A stretch of DNA of 62,542 bases from Bacteroidota bacterium (lineage in GTDB: Bacteria > Bacteroidota > Bacteroidia > Chitinophagales > Chitinophagaceae), in NCBI GenBank assembly GCA_005789565.1, contig SXXL01000086.1:1-62542 (forward strand). Direction: 5' to 3'. Shown piece by piece: positions 8,291 through 16,817 of this stretch. Made by a program: the position numbers and the translations under genes. Every line of letters begins with the position of its first letter. Within the stretch, counting starts at the first letter, position 1. The notes under the pieces are model-generated. The model ran no database searches. It was not told the origin of the DNA and saw only the letters and a program-made list of their open reading frames with translations.

Positions 8291-9808
8291 ATGACACCCA
8301 TCATCCTCTTCTCTTTTGTCATCGGCTACTTTTTGCTTTTGCTGGGCGTAGCCTGGTATACCTCCCGAAACGCCGACAATGAATCTTTTTTCATCGGCAA
8401 CCGCAACAGCAACTGGGTGTTGGTGGCCTTTGGAATGATCGGTACCTCCTTGTCGGGGGTCACGTTTGTGAGTGTGCCTGGGGATGTGGGCAAGGGGAAT
8501 TTTCACTATTTCCAGCTCGTGCTGGGCTACTTGCTGGGCTACCTCGTGGTGGCCTTTGTTTTGTTGCCATTGTACTACCGGTTGAACCTGACCAGTATCT
8601 ACACGTATCTGTCGCAGCGATTTGGTCGACTGGCCCACAAGACCGGGGCCTCTTATTTCTTGTTGTCGCGCACGGTGGGTGCCACCGCCCGCTTGTACTT
8701 GGTGGTGAATATTCTGCAGCTTTTTATTTTGGATGCGTTGGGCGTACCGTTTTGGTTGACGGCCGCGGTCATTCTCGTCCTGATCATGCTGTATACCATT
8801 GAGGGAGGGGTGCGGACCATCGTCTTCACCGATACGTTGCAGACCTCCGGAATGTTGATCGGCCTGATCGTTTGTTTGGTCGTGTTGCTGCAAACCATGG
8901 ATCTTGACCTGGTCTCGGCTTGGTCGAGCCTTGGCGAGAAAGGCTACACTAAAATTTTCAACTGGGATATTCAGCATCCGGGGTATTTCTGGAAGCAGTT
9001 CCTGGGTGGGATGTTCATTACCATTACGATGACCGGTCTTGATCAGGAGATGATGCAAAAAAATATCAGTGTGCGCACTCTGGGGGCTTCACAGAAGAAC
9101 ATGATGACGATGAGCAGCATTCTGGTCCTGGTTAATCTGTTGTTTCTGATACTGGGTGGCGTACTTTATTTATATGCGGCGCAGCATCCGGTGATGCTTA
9201 ATGGGGTGCCGGCCAGCGGCGACGATCTCTTTCCGGCCTTGGCATTGGGCGAAACTTTTTCCGGAGCCATTGGGGTCATTTTTATCATCGCCCTGATCTC
9301 GGCCTTGTTCCCGAGTGTGGACGGTGCGATCACGTCGCTGACCTCTAGTTTTTGCATTGATCTGTTGGGTTTTCGGGAGTCGGCCCGCAGCGAGTCCGAT
9401 AAGAAACGTACCCGGCTCTGGGTGCATGTATCGTTTGCGATCCTGTTCTTCGGCATGGTGATGTTGTTCAAGGCCATCAATGACAAGTCTATCATCCAGT
9501 TCATCATCAAGTTTGCGGGCATTACGTATGGTCCGCTACTGGGACTCTTCGCCTTTGGCATGTTATCCAACAGAAGCCTGAAGGATCGCTGGGTGCCCTT
9601 GATGGCTTCGATGGGGCCGGTGTTGACCTTTCTGCTGGACTTACTATCCAACCCCGGGTACTACGAAGCCAAATTGCATGTTCAGTTGGGATTGAATGAC
9701 CTCTCGGCTCAATTGTTTCATGGGTATAAGATCGGTCCGGAATTGATCCTGATCAACGGGTTGTTGACTTGTTTGGGGTTATGGACCATCTCCCGTAAGA
9801 AATCCTAA
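8291..9808 (+). CDS. sodium:solute symporter (SSS family)
   Basis: 505 residues with about 13 predicted hydrophobic helices spread over the whole length. N-terminal 'YFLLLLGVAWYTSRNADNESFF' and 'MIGTSLSGVTFVSVPGDVG', and later 'YTIEGGVRTIVFTDTLQT', are typical of the SSS family that couples uptake of sugars, amino acids or other solutes to Na+. The substrate cannot be told from sequence. A TACCTTCA box 21 bases upstream of the ATG (8270-8277) is a likely promoter, facing away from the LOG gene. An O-methyltransferase gene follows after 8 bp. Confidence 0.93.
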   Translation: MTPIILFSFVIGYFLLLLGVAWYTSRNADNESFFIGNRNSNWVLVAFGMIGTSLSGVTFVSVPGDVGKGNFHYFQLVLGYLLGYLVVAFVLLPLYYRLNLTSIYTYLSQRFGRLAHKTGASYFLLSRTVGATARLYLVVNILQLFILDALGVPFWLTAAVILVLIMLYTIEGGVRTIVFTDTLQTSGMLIGLIVCLVVLLQTMDLDLVSAWSSLGEKGYTKIFNWDIQHPGYFWKQFLGGMFITITMTGLDQEMMQKNISVRTLGASQKNMMTMSSILVLVNLLFLILGGVLYLYAAQHPVMLNGVPASGDDLFPALALGETFSGAIGVIFIIALISALFPSVDGAITSLTSSFCIDLLGFRESARSESDKKRTRLWVHVSFAILFFGMVMLFKAINDKSIIQFIIKFAGITYGPLLGLFAFGMLSNRSLKDRWVPLMASMGPVLTFLLDLLSNPGYYEAKLHVQLGLNDLSAQLFHGYKIGPELILINGLLTCLGLWTISRKKS

Positions 9809-9816
9809 AACGATAT

Positions 9817-10458
9817 ATGGATAGTTTGATCTCCCCGGCTTTGCAGGCTTATATGGATCGTTGGGTGAGTCCGCTGCCCGCCTTGTTACAAGAGCTGGAA
9901 GAAGTGACGCGGGAGCAACACCCGGAGGCCCACATGTTGAGTGGGGCGCAGCAAGGACAGTTCCTATCCATGATCAGTCACATGATCCGTCCCCGACGTG
10001 TATTGGAGATCGGCACCTTCACCGGTTACAGCGCCCTTTGTTTGGCGAGCGGATTGGAGGCGGAGGGTTTGCTGTATACGATCGAGTTACGCGAAGCAGA
10101 TGCGGAGTGGGCCCAGCGATATTTCGATCGCTCGCCGCACGGACAACAGATCCGATTGTTGCGGGGCAATGCTCAGGAATGGTTGCCGAAGCTGACGGAG
10201 ACCTGGGACTTGGTCTTTATCGATGCCGATAAGACGTCCTACACGGATTATTTTAACAAGGTGCTTCCGCAGGTGCGGTCAAACGGTTTTATCTTAGCGG
10301 ACAACATCTTCTTTCACGGTCAGGTGCTGCATCAACCCCTCTCGGGCAAGAATGCCCAGGCGATCTGGGCCTTTGCCGAGGCAGTGCGCGATTGTGCGGC
10401 GGTGGAACAAGTGCCCATCCCGCTGCGGGACGGGTTGATGTTAATTCGAAAAAAATGA
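9817..10458 (+). CDS. class I SAM-dependent O-methyltransferase (COMT-like)
   Basis: 213 residues. The Rossmann fold is clear: 'RVLEIGTFTGYSALCLASGL' region for SAM binding, then 'WDLVFIDADKTSYTDYF' with the metal-binding Asp and 'FILADNIFFHGQV'. This is the O-methyltransferase family 3 pattern (catechol / caffeoyl-CoA type), which methylates hydroxyls with a divalent cation. Natural substrate unknown. The gene lies 8 bp after the symporter and its stop overlaps the next start (ATGA), so symporter, methyltransferase, glucosaminidase and phosphoribosyltransferase form an operon-like run. Confidence 0.92.
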   Translation: MDSLISPALQAYMDRWVSPLPALLQELEEVTREQHPEAHMLSGAQQGQFLSMISHMIRPRRVLEIGTFTGYSALCLASGLEAEGLLYTIELREADAEWAQRYFDRSPHGQQIRLLRGNAQEWLPKLTETWDLVFIDADKTSYTDYFNKVLPQVRSNGFILADNIFFHGQVLHQPLSGKNAQAIWAFAEAVRDCAAVEQVPIPLRDGLMLIRKK

Positions 10459-11030
10459 ATTCGGCAAAACGCATATTGTTGTATTGGCTCCTGGCCGCTG
10501 CCTTGCCGGGTCGGCTGGTCTATTCACAACCCATCGAAAAGCCCAGTCAGAGAGTACTCGAATACATCGAGCGGTATCGTGTACTGGCCGTGGAGGAGAT
10601 GCGTCGAACCGGTGTACCTGCTTCCATCACGCTGGCGCAGGGGATCTATGAGTCCGGCGCCGGCACCAGCCGGCTGGCCACCGAAGGGAACAACCATTTC
10701 GGTATCAAGTGCAAGAAGGAGTGGACGGGACCAACGCTGACACATACCGACGATCGCCCTCGAGAGTGTTTTAGAAAATATGCTACCGCAGAGGAATCTT
10801 ACCGGGATCATTCCGATTTTCTTCGGACCCGCGCACATTATGGATTTCTCTTTTTGCTGGATCCGTTGGATTATAACGGTTGGGCATTTGGGTTGAAGAA
10901 AGCCGGCTACGCGACCTCTTCCACGTATCCGAGATCCTTGCTTCGGCTGATCGAGGGGTATCAATTACATCAATTCGACCGGTTGGCCCTGCAGGCGCCG
11001 GCTACTTCTACTGTCACCACAAACAAATGA
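10455..11030 (+). CDS. secreted glucosaminidase-domain protein (GH73/FlgJ-like)
   Basis: 191 residues from ATG 10455, which overlaps the methyltransferase stop. A signal peptide (to about LVYSQP) precedes a mannosyl-glycoprotein endo-beta-N-acetylglucosaminidase-like domain. 'ITLAQGIYESGAGTSRLA' contains the catalytic Glu; 'NNHFGIKCKKEW' and 'RKYATAEESYRDHSDFL' are the other family blocks. Such enzymes cut the glycan strands of peptidoglycan in the periplasm. No LysM or SH3 cell-wall-binding domain is present. An upstream in-frame extension (to about 10392) lies inside the previous gene and is not used. Confidence 0.92.
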   Translation: MNSAKRILLYWLLAAALPGRLVYSQPIEKPSQRVLEYIERYRVLAVEEMRRTGVPASITLAQGIYESGAGTSRLATEGNNHFGIKCKKEWTGPTLTHTDDRPRECFRKYATAEESYRDHSDFLRTRAHYGFLFLLDPLDYNGWAFGLKKAGYATSSTYPRSLLRLIEGYQLHQFDRLALQAPATSTVTTNK

Positions 11031-11572
11031 TTATGTCCCGGATACAAGTGTTGGATAAAACGTTTGAGATCTTTCTGGAATCCGACGCCATCCAGCGTCG
11101 GGTGAAGGAGATGGCGCAGCAAATCAGTGCCGATTGTGCCGGCACGCGGCCGCTTTTTCTTTCCATTTTAAATGGATCATTCTTGTTCACGGCCGATCTG
11201 GTCCGCCACCTCACCATCGAACCGGAGATCTCCTTTATCAAGTTGGCCTCCTACAAGGGCATGCGATCGACCGGCAGCTTCACCACGGCGATCGGGTTGG
11301 ACGTTGACCTGTTAGATCGAGAGGTGATCTTGGTGGAGGATATTGTGGATACGGGCAATACGTTGTTTCAATTCTTGCCTCACTTGTTGCAGCAACAACC
11401 TCGATCGGTTCGCATCGCCACCCTGCTGCACAAACCAGAGGCTACGCGGCATCCTCTTACATTGGACTATGTAGGTTTCTCGATCCCAAACAAATTTGTA
11501 GTGGGGTATGGATTGGACTATGACGGTTGGGGCCGGCAGCATGGTTCGATCTATCAATTGGCGGCCGAATAA
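11027..11572 (+). CDS. hpt: hypoxanthine phosphoribosyltransferase
   Basis: 181 residues from ATG 11027, which overlaps the glucosaminidase stop; an ATG at 11033 is also possible. The enzyme salvages hypoxanthine (and often guanine) with PRPP to give IMP/GMP in the cytosol. The PRPP-binding loop VEDIVDTGNTL is intact, preceded by 'SFIKLASYKGMRSTG' and followed by 'DYVGFSIPNKFVVGYGLDYDG', both typical of bacterial Hpt. An in-frame extension back to 10880 lies within the upstream gene and was rejected. Confidence 0.94.
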   Translation: MIMSRIQVLDKTFEIFLESDAIQRRVKEMAQQISADCAGTRPLFLSILNGSFLFTADLVRHLTIEPEISFIKLASYKGMRSTGSFTTAIGLDVDLLDREVILVEDIVDTGNTLFQFLPHLLQQQPRSVRIATLLHKPEATRHPLTLDYVGFSIPNKFVVGYGLDYDGWGRQHGSIYQLAAE

Positions 11573-11591
11573 TCGTTTCGGATTTTTGTCG

Positions 11592-11599
11592 TACCTTCT
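11592..11599 (+). promoter_or_regulatory. -7-like box of the VWA protein gene
   Basis: TACCTTCT begins 12 bases before GTG 11604. It matches TAnnTTTG at 6 of 8 positions and sits at the same distance as boxes of ten other genes in this window. It lies just past the hpt stop. Confidence 0.5.
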
Positions 11600-11603
11600 G
11601 TCG

Positions 11604-13355
11604 GTGTTTCGATCGTTGCTCCTATTCATTTGGGCTTTTGGGGTGGGCCAACTGTTCGCCCAGTCCTATTATTTCCGGGGCGTGATCAAGGACGAGCAGC
11701 AGAACATCCTGTCGCATGTGCCGATCATTCAGCTCTCTACCGGCACCCTGTTTCGTTCGAGTGAACTTGGCACCTTCGAGATCGTTTCGTCTGCTCCGGT
11801 CGATTCATTTCATTTTTATTTGGATGGCTTTTTGCCCCTGGTGGCGCGTTGGGAGTCGGTCAATTATGTGCAGGTGACTTTGAAAAGGCCCAGCGACCTT
11901 CGTCCGAAGTACACACTCTCATCCCTGACCCTGGGTTGGAACCGGCAGGAATCACGCAATTGGCTAACCGGAAATGAGACGTATGCCGACCTGCTCGAGA
12001 ACCGGTACGTGCCGGCCGCTCAGTATCCTCGTACCGGACTCTCGCTCAATATCGACCGGGCTTCGTACAGTAATATCCGGCGCTTTATACGACAGGGTAG
12101 TCCCGTGCCGTCGAACGCCGTTCGGCTCGAGGAGATGCTGAATTATTTTAATCTGGGATACACCCCGCCCGATTCCGGTCGCGTGTTCGATTTGCGGGCT
12201 CGGATGACCGACTGTCCATGGGACAATACAAGCCGCTTACTTTTTGTGCAGTCCAACGCCCGTCGCCTGAACCTCGACACCATGCCACCGGCTCATTTTA
12301 CCTTCTTGATCGATGTTTCTGCTTCGATGGAGACGCCGAACCGTTTGCCCTTGTTACAGTCGGCTTTCCGGATGTTGATCGATCACCTGCGGGACAAAGA
12401 TTCTGTAGCGATCGTGACCTATGGGGGCGTAACCGATATTCTGTTGAATACTCTTTCGGGTTGCGAAAAGGATTCGATCCGTCGGGTGATCGATTCGTTG
12501 GTAGCCGGTGGGGCAACGCCCGGGGAGTCGGGTGTGAAATTGGCCTATTCGGTAGCCCGCCGTCATTTCATTCCCGGTGGTAATAACCGGGTGATCTTGG
12601 CGACGGATGGTGATTTTAACGTTGGCATGAAAACCGAGGAGGAATTGGAAGCCTTGATCGAGCGGGAAAGCGCGCGGGGTATCTACCTCACGTGCCTGGG
12701 TGTGGGAATGGGTAATTACAAAGACTCCAAAATTCAAACTTTGGCCAAGCGGGGGAACGGAAACTTTGCGTACCTCGACGGATTTCAGGAGGCAGAGAAA
12801 GTATTGTTCAAGGAGTTTGCTCAAACCCTTTACTCGGTGGCGGATGAGGCCACCCTCAGTGTACAATTCAATCCCCATCGGGTACAGGAGTATCGATTGA
12901 TCGGGTTTGATAATAAAATGGGGGCGATGCGCGATTCGACTGCGCGTTTGTTCGGCGGTGATATTGGTTCGGCACAATCGGCGTGGACCATTTTTGAACT
13001 ACGCATGCAGCCAGCGGAGCAAGTCTCCGAGCCGTTGGCTACACTTCGGTTGGACTATCGAATCCCCAATGACACCAGCTGGCAATACCAGGCAGAGACC
13101 CTCCGGCCGGTTTGGGAATCGCTGACCTCGGTCGACACAACCTATCGGTTCGCCGCCGCCTTGGTTTGGTTTGGATCCGTGCTGCGTCAATCCGGTTACG
13201 TCCCGGAAAAGACCTGGGAAGGCTTGCTGCGCTATTTACCGGTTGCCATTGCGCGCGCCGATCCGTATCAGGTGGAGTTCGATCAGATCGTTCGGGCCGC
13301 CGACTTGATCTATCATCCCAAGAAAAAGCGAAAGGGCAAAAAAGGGAAAAAGTAA
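11604..13355 (+). CDS. VWA-domain protein, YfbK-like, with carboxypeptidase-regulatory-like N-terminus
   Basis: 583 residues from GTG 11604. This start gives the compact signal peptide 'MFRSLLLFIWAFGVGQLFAQ' and follows a well-placed -7-like box; ATG 11541 is an alternative but overlaps hpt and adds a charged, Asn-rich stretch. Order: a beta-domain resembling CarboxypepD_reg (about 20-105); the VWF_A N-terminal region ('SLNIDRASYSNIRRFI'); a VWA domain with MIDAS DVSAS (about 230-410); and a C-terminal YfbK-type domain ('ELRMQPAEQ...LRLDYRI'). The tail is very basic (KKKRKGKKGKK). VWA proteins of this type are exported and bind partners through a metal ion; the partner is unknown. Confidence 0.88.
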   Translation: MFRSLLLFIWAFGVGQLFAQSYYFRGVIKDEQQNILSHVPIIQLSTGTLFRSSELGTFEIVSSAPVDSFHFYLDGFLPLVARWESVNYVQVTLKRPSDLRPKYTLSSLTLGWNRQESRNWLTGNETYADLLENRYVPAAQYPRTGLSLNIDRASYSNIRRFIRQGSPVPSNAVRLEEMLNYFNLGYTPPDSGRVFDLRARMTDCPWDNTSRLLFVQSNARRLNLDTMPPAHFTFLIDVSASMETPNRLPLLQSAFRMLIDHLRDKDSVAIVTYGGVTDILLNTLSGCEKDSIRRVIDSLVAGGATPGESGVKLAYSVARRHFIPGGNNRVILATDGDFNVGMKTEEELEALIERESARGIYLTCLGVGMGNYKDSKIQTLAKRGNGNFAYLDGFQEAEKVLFKEFAQTLYSVADEATLSVQFNPHRVQEYRLIGFDNKMGAMRDSTARLFGGDIGSAQSAWTIFELRMQPAEQVSEPLATLRLDYRIPNDTSWQYQAETLRPVWESLTSVDTTYRFAAALVWFGSVLRQSGYVPEKTWEGLLRYLPVAIARADPYQVEFDQIVRAADLIYHPKKKRKGKKGKK

Positions 13356-13368
13356 TGCCTGACTTGAC

Positions 13369-14529
13369 CTAAGAGAAGATCTCCTTGACCTTATCAAAGA
13401 AACTCTTGTCGTTCTTGTCGGGGTTGGGTTTGAAGTTGGGGGACTGATTCAATTTTTCCAACATGGATTTTTCTTCGGTGCTCAGCTCCTGTGGTGTCCA
13501 AACCGTTACTTGCACCAATTGATCTCCTTTTTCATAGGAATTCACCGATGGAAAACCTTTTCCTTTCAGCCGGAAGATCTTTCCGCTTTGTGTGCCGGCG
13601 GGGATTTTGATCTTGGCTTTTCCGTCGATCGTTGGAACTTCTACTTGAGTGCCGAAGGTGGCATCGGGGAAGGAGAGGTGTAATTCAAAGGCGACGTTGA
13701 GTCCCTCTCGGTGCAACTCCTTGTGTGCATCTTCCTCGATCAGGATGATCAGGTCGCCGGGGGAACCGCCGCGTTCTCCGGCGTTGCCCTTGCCGCTGAC
13801 ATTGAGCTGCATACCTTCCTGTACACCGGCGGGTATATCGATGCTGACGGTCTCTTCGCCGAATACCCGTCCTTCTCCCTTGCAACTGCCACATTTTGCG
13901 GTGATGGTAGAGCCTTCGCCGTGGCAATTGGGACAAGTCGTAACGGTTTGCATCTGTCCCAGGAAAGTATTTTGTACGCGCCGTACTTGTCCGCTACCCC
14001 CACAGGTGCCGCAGGATTGCATACTTCCTTTGTCTTTGGCCCCGCTGCCATCACAGGTGGTGCAGGGAACATGTTTCTTGACCTTGATGTTCTTGTTGAC
14101 TCCTTTGGCGATCTCCTCGAAATTCAGTTTCAATTTCACGCGCAGGTTGTTGCCACGCACGCCTCGGCTTCTTTGTCCGCCTCGTCCACCGCGTTGTCCG
14201 CCCCCAAAGAAACTGCCGAACAGGTCGTCCCCGAAAATATCACCGAACTGACTGAAGATATCCTCCATGTTCATGCCGCCGCCGCCAAATCCACGGCCTT
14301 GTCCGGATACCCCGGTATGACCATAGCGATCATATTGAGCTTTCTTATCGGTATCGCTGAGTATTTCGTATGCCTCGGCCGCTTCCTTGAATTTTTCCTC
14401 GGCGGCCTTGTCGCCCGGATTCCGGTCTGGATGATACTGCATGGCCACCTTTCGGTAGGCCTTTTTGATCTCGTCCGCCGTGGCCGTTTTGGAAACGCCC
14501 AGTATTTCGTAGTAATCTCTTTTGCTCAT
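13369..14529 (-). CDS. dnaJ: chaperone protein DnaJ
   Basis: 386 residues, full length. The J domain at the N-terminus carries HPD (within '[11 protein letters not shown]'). A Gly/Phe-rich linker (about 75-120) leads to the zinc domain with four CxxCxGxG repeats ([32 protein letters not shown]; about 155-225) and the C-terminal substrate-binding domains. DnaJ delivers unfolded clients to DnaK and stimulates its ATPase. It lies 1 bp downstream of grpE on the same strand; dnaK is not in the window. It converges on the VWA gene with 13 bp between them. Confidence 0.98.
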   Translation of the reverse strand: MSKRDYYEILGVSKTATADEIKKAYRKVAMQYHPDRNPGDKAAEEKFKEAAEAYEILSDTDKKAQYDRYGHTGVSGQGRGFGGGGMNMEDIFSQFGDIFGDDLFGSFFGGGQRGGRGGQRSRGVRGNNLRVKLKLNFEEIAKGVNKNIKVKKHVPCTTCDGSGAKDKGSMQSCGTCGGSGQVRRVQNTFLGQMQTVTTCPNCHGEGSTITAKCGSCKGEGRVFGEETVSIDIPAGVQEGMQLNVSGKGNAGERGGSPGDLIILIEEDAHKELHREGLNVAFELHLSFPDATFGTQVEVPTIDGKAKIKIPAGTQSGKIFRLKGKGFPSVNSYEKGDQLVQVTVWTPQELSTEEKSMLEKLNQSPNFKPNPDKNDKSFFDKVKEIFS

Positions 14530-14530
14530 G

Positions 14531-15058
14531 TTAGTTTCCGACGACGACTTTAGCGTGTCGGATGATCTTATCGTTCAGGTAATAGCCTTTCATCAACTCA
14601 TCGATCACTTTACCTTTCCATTCTTCGGAAGGGGCCGGAATCTCGGTGATGGCTTCATGCAGATCGGCATTGAATTCGGCCTGCCGGGTTTCCATTTGTT
14701 TTAGTCCCCGTTGTTGCAACGTGTGGCGAAGTTTATTGAAGACCAATAGTACGCCTTCTTTCAGGGCCGCTTCGGTTTCACTGGCTTCCAGTTGCTTTTG
14801 GGCTCGGTCGCAGTCGTCCAGTACGTCCAACAGGGACTGGATCACTTCCTTCCCGGCGGTTTGGATCAACTCCACCCGCTCCTTGGCATTGCGGCGTTTG
14901 AAATTGTCAAATTCAGCCACCAACCGGAGATGTTTGTCTTTCCATTCATTCAGCTCCGCAGTTTTCAATTCCAATTCGGAAGGGGCGGCCGTTTCTGCCT
15001 CCTGGCCCGAAATGTCGGACTGGGGCTCTTCGGGTAATAATTGCTCGGTGTTTTCCAT
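14531..15058 (-). CDS. grpE: nucleotide exchange factor GrpE
   Basis: 175 residues. An acidic, probably disordered N-terminus (about 1-30) leads into the long coiled coil ('[26 protein letters not shown]') and the beta-domain with '[21 protein letters not shown]' and '[17 protein letters not shown]', the usual GrpE C-terminus. GrpE releases ADP from DnaK. It is the first gene of a grpE-dnaJ operon. I see no CIRCE inverted repeat upstream. Confidence 0.97.
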   Translation of the reverse strand: MENTEQLLPEEPQSDISGQEAETAAPSELELKTAELNEWKDKHLRLVAEFDNFKRRNAKERVELIQTAGKEVIQSLLDVLDDCDRAQKQLEASETEAALKEGVLLVFNKLRHTLQQRGLKQMETRQAEFNADLHEAITEIPAPSEEWKGKVIDELMKGYYLNDKIIRHAKVVVGN

Positions 15059-15072
15059 ATGCTTTGGGCTCG

Positions 15073-15080
15073 CAAAAATA
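15073..15080 (-). promoter_or_regulatory. -7 box of the grpE-dnaJ operon
   Basis: TATTTTTG on the minus strand is a full match to TAnnTTTG; it begins 22 bases before the grpE ATG, leaving a leader of about 10 bases. It is back to back with the box of the divergent methyltransferase gene 66 bp away. Confidence 0.55.
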
Positions 15081-15145
15081 CTCTCAATTATGGCTCCAGC
15101 GAGGTTTCGGCCGACAATTTGTCCCCCCTCACCGCCGCTACCTGC

Positions 15146-15153
15146 TAACTTTG
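15146..15153 (+). promoter_or_regulatory. -7 box of rRNA methyltransferase gene, leaderless arrangement
   Basis: TAACTTTG is a full match to TAnnTTTG and begins exactly 12 bases before ATG 15158, with only CACC between. A TTTG lies at 15118-15121 (24-base spacing, longer than usual). There is no room for a ribosome-binding site. Confidence 0.65.
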
Positions 15154-15157
15154 CACC

Positions 15158-16330
15158 ATGTTAACCGCCAGATTGCGTCGAAAAATATCTCCCCGGGTGC
15201 TCTTGGGTCATCCCTGGGTCTTTGCCAACGAATTGGAAACCGTCGAGGCTTCCGCCACCGATGGGGACGTGCTGCGGTTGATGACACATGACGGGAAGTT
15301 TGTGGGACAAGGGTATTACAACAGCCAATCCCAGATCCGGATCCGCCTGCTGACCCGGGATCCCAAAGCCACCATCGATGCCGCCTATTTTTTTGACCAG
15401 TTGGAGCGTTGTTGGTCCTACCGAAAAAAACTCGGCTATGTCGAGAATTGCCGCCTGGTTTTTGGTGAGGCGGACGGACTGCCTCAACTCATCATCGACA
15501 AATTCAATGATTATTTTGTTCTTCAGACCCTGGCCCTGGGGATCGATCGGTGGAAACCGGCTCTAGTGGAGGCCTTGGAAAAGATATTTCAACCGAAAGG
15601 CATCTACGAGCGGAACGATGTGCCGGTTCGAGGGTTGGAGGGATTGCCGCTTCAAAAAGGTTTTTTGTCTGCTCCCTTCGATACCCGAATACAGATCCGG
15701 GAAAATGGATTGTCCTTTCACGTTGATCTGGACCAGGGACAAAAGACCGGATATTTTCTCGACCAGCAGGACAACCGCCGGGCCATTCAGCACATCGTGC
15801 GCGAAGCGGAGGTGTTGGGGGCCTTCACCTATACCGGAACCTTTGAGGTGCATGCAGCGCACTACGGTGCCCGTTCGGTGCTCGGGTTGGATATCTCCGC
15901 GTCCGCCGTAGAAATGGCCAATGCCAACGCGGCCCTGAATGGATTATCGGATCGCTGTCGTTTCGAAGTGGCCAATGCCTTCGATGTGCTGAAATCCTGG
16001 GGCAAGGAAGGAAAGTCGTACGATGTGGTGATGTTGGATCCGCCGGCCTTCACCAAGAGCCGCGAAACCATCCAAAAAGCCATAACCGGATATAAGGAGA
16101 TCAACCTGCGGGGGATGAAGTTGGTACGGCCCGGTGGGTTTTTGGTCACCTCCTCTTGTACCAATTTGATCCAACCCGAACTGTTTTTGCAGATCATCGA
16201 GATGGCGGCAAAGGACGCGAGAAGAAAGATCCGACAGGTAACCTATCAAACGCAATCGGCCGATCATCCGATCGTTTGGGGACAGGAGAATACACAATAC
16301 TTGAAATTCCTGATCGTTCAGGTTCAATAA
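15158..16330 (+). CDS. class I SAM-dependent rRNA (cytosine-C5) methyltransferase, RlmI-like
   Basis: 390 residues. An N-terminal PUA domain ('LGHPWVFANELETVE', about 1-75), the EEHEE-type linker, then a Rossmann methyltransferase domain. Key motifs are 'GAFTYTGTFEVHAAHYGA' for SAM binding, 'YDVVMLDPPAFTKS' (DPPxF motif) and 'LVTSSCTNLI' with the catalytic-type Cys. E. coli RlmI makes m5C1962 in 23S rRNA; this homologue probably modifies rRNA, but the exact site is inferred. The start is fixed by a promoter box 12 bases upstream and by the family N-terminus 'RLRRKISPRVLLGHPW'. Confidence 0.92.
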   Translation: MLTARLRRKISPRVLLGHPWVFANELETVEASATDGDVLRLMTHDGKFVGQGYYNSQSQIRIRLLTRDPKATIDAAYFFDQLERCWSYRKKLGYVENCRLVFGEADGLPQLIIDKFNDYFVLQTLALGIDRWKPALVEALEKIFQPKGIYERNDVPVRGLEGLPLQKGFLSAPFDTRIQIRENGLSFHVDLDQGQKTGYFLDQQDNRRAIQHIVREAEVLGAFTYTGTFEVHAAHYGARSVLGLDISASAVEMANANAALNGLSDRCRFEVANAFDVLKSWGKEGKSYDVVMLDPPAFTKSRETIQKAITGYKEINLRGMKLVRPGGFLVTSSCTNLIQPELFLQIIEMAAKDARRKIRQVTYQTQSADHPIVWGQENTQYLKFLIVQVQ

Positions 16331-16355
16331 AAAAGGGGAGGTTACTTGGAAACCT
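16331..16355 (-). terminator. candidate terminator of the sorting-domain gene
   Basis: On the minus strand AGGTT (16355-16351), a 7-base loop, AACCT (16343-16339), four C and then a run of T. The hairpin overlaps the stop codon of the short gene above it. Short stem, so only a candidate. Confidence 0.35.
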
Positions 16356-16683
16356 GAAACGTGGCACCACCCAAGTACGTGCCATTGGCACTGAACATCC
16401 GAAACACATAAAGGCCGGGTACATAATCACTCACGTTCAATCGAAGTGTATAGGAAGTAATGGATGCAGCCACCATTTGTTTGCCTGTTACGCCGTTCAC
16501 CACCAAGATGCGGGCAGGACGGAGTTGCGGATTCCAATCCACCTGAACATAGCTAACGGCCGGGTTGGGATAGAGGCGAACCTTGGGCTGGTCCGTTCCG
16601 ATCAGGACGGGACGAGCCGTTTGTGCCGCCAAGTCAAAGCCCAGGGCAAAAAACAACAGGGTTATGAGGTATAACTTTCGCAA
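16342..16683 (-). CDS. small secreted protein consisting of a T9SS type A sorting domain
   Basis: 113 residues from a TTG start. A signal peptide ('MRKLYLITLLFFALGFDLAAQ') is followed after about 12 residues by a complete type A sorting domain: 'VRLYPNPAVSYVQVDW', 'RPARILVVNGVTGKQM', 'YTLRLNVSDYVPGLYVFRMF' and a final 'GGATFQVSK'. In normal cargo this domain sits at the end of a large enzyme or adhesin; here there is no cargo at all. No upstream in-frame ATG exists, and a TAGCTTTG box begins 13 bases before the TTG. It could be a remnant of a larger gene, but the intact signal peptide argues against that. Function unknown. Confidence 0.85.
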   Translation of the reverse strand: MRKLYLITLLFFALGFDLAAQTARPVLIGTDQPKVRLYPNPAVSYVQVDWNPQLRPARILVVNGVTGKQMVAASITSYTLRLNVSDYVPGLYVFRMFSANGTYLGGATFQVSK

Positions 16684-16688
16684 CGTTT

Positions 16689-16696
16689 CAAAGCTA
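16689..16696 (-). promoter_or_regulatory. -7 box of the stand-alone sorting-domain gene
   Basis: TAGCTTTG on the minus strand matches TAnnTTTG fully and begins 13 bases before the TTG start at 16683. This supports both the promoter and the unusual start codon. Confidence 0.55.
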
Positions 16697-16711
16697 AATT
16701 TATTTCCTCAT

Positions 16712-16744
16712 AAAAAAAATACCGGGGCCAGCGCCACCGGTATT
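16712..16744 (-). terminator. intrinsic terminator after the peroxiredoxin gene
   Basis: On the minus strand AATACCGG (16744-16737), an 11-base loop and CCGGTATT (16725-16718) form a perfect 8-bp stem followed by a run of T (16719-16712). It lies about 70 bases past the peroxiredoxin stop and directly upstream of the promoter of the next gene. Confidence 0.8.
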
Positions 16745-16817
16745 CTTGGTCAGGTTGAAGGACGACCTTTGATAATCAGCTTGTTATTGCCGGCCGATCA
16801 AAAAGTTTGAAGCTTTT

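Noticed and set aside
7901-9058. A 385-codon minus-strand frame spanning the LOG gene and the symporter
   Set aside because: It runs out of frame through the PGG-GT motif of the LOG gene and antisense through the symporter; His/Gln-rich text without family features.
13369-15058. dnaK expected beside grpE-dnaJ
   Set aside because: Neither flank encodes DnaK; the neighbours are a VWA protein and an rRNA methyltransferase.
15059-15145. Possible CIRCE or other heat-shock operator upstream of grpE
   Set aside because: No TTAGCACTC-type inverted repeat could be found in the gap or near the -7 box.
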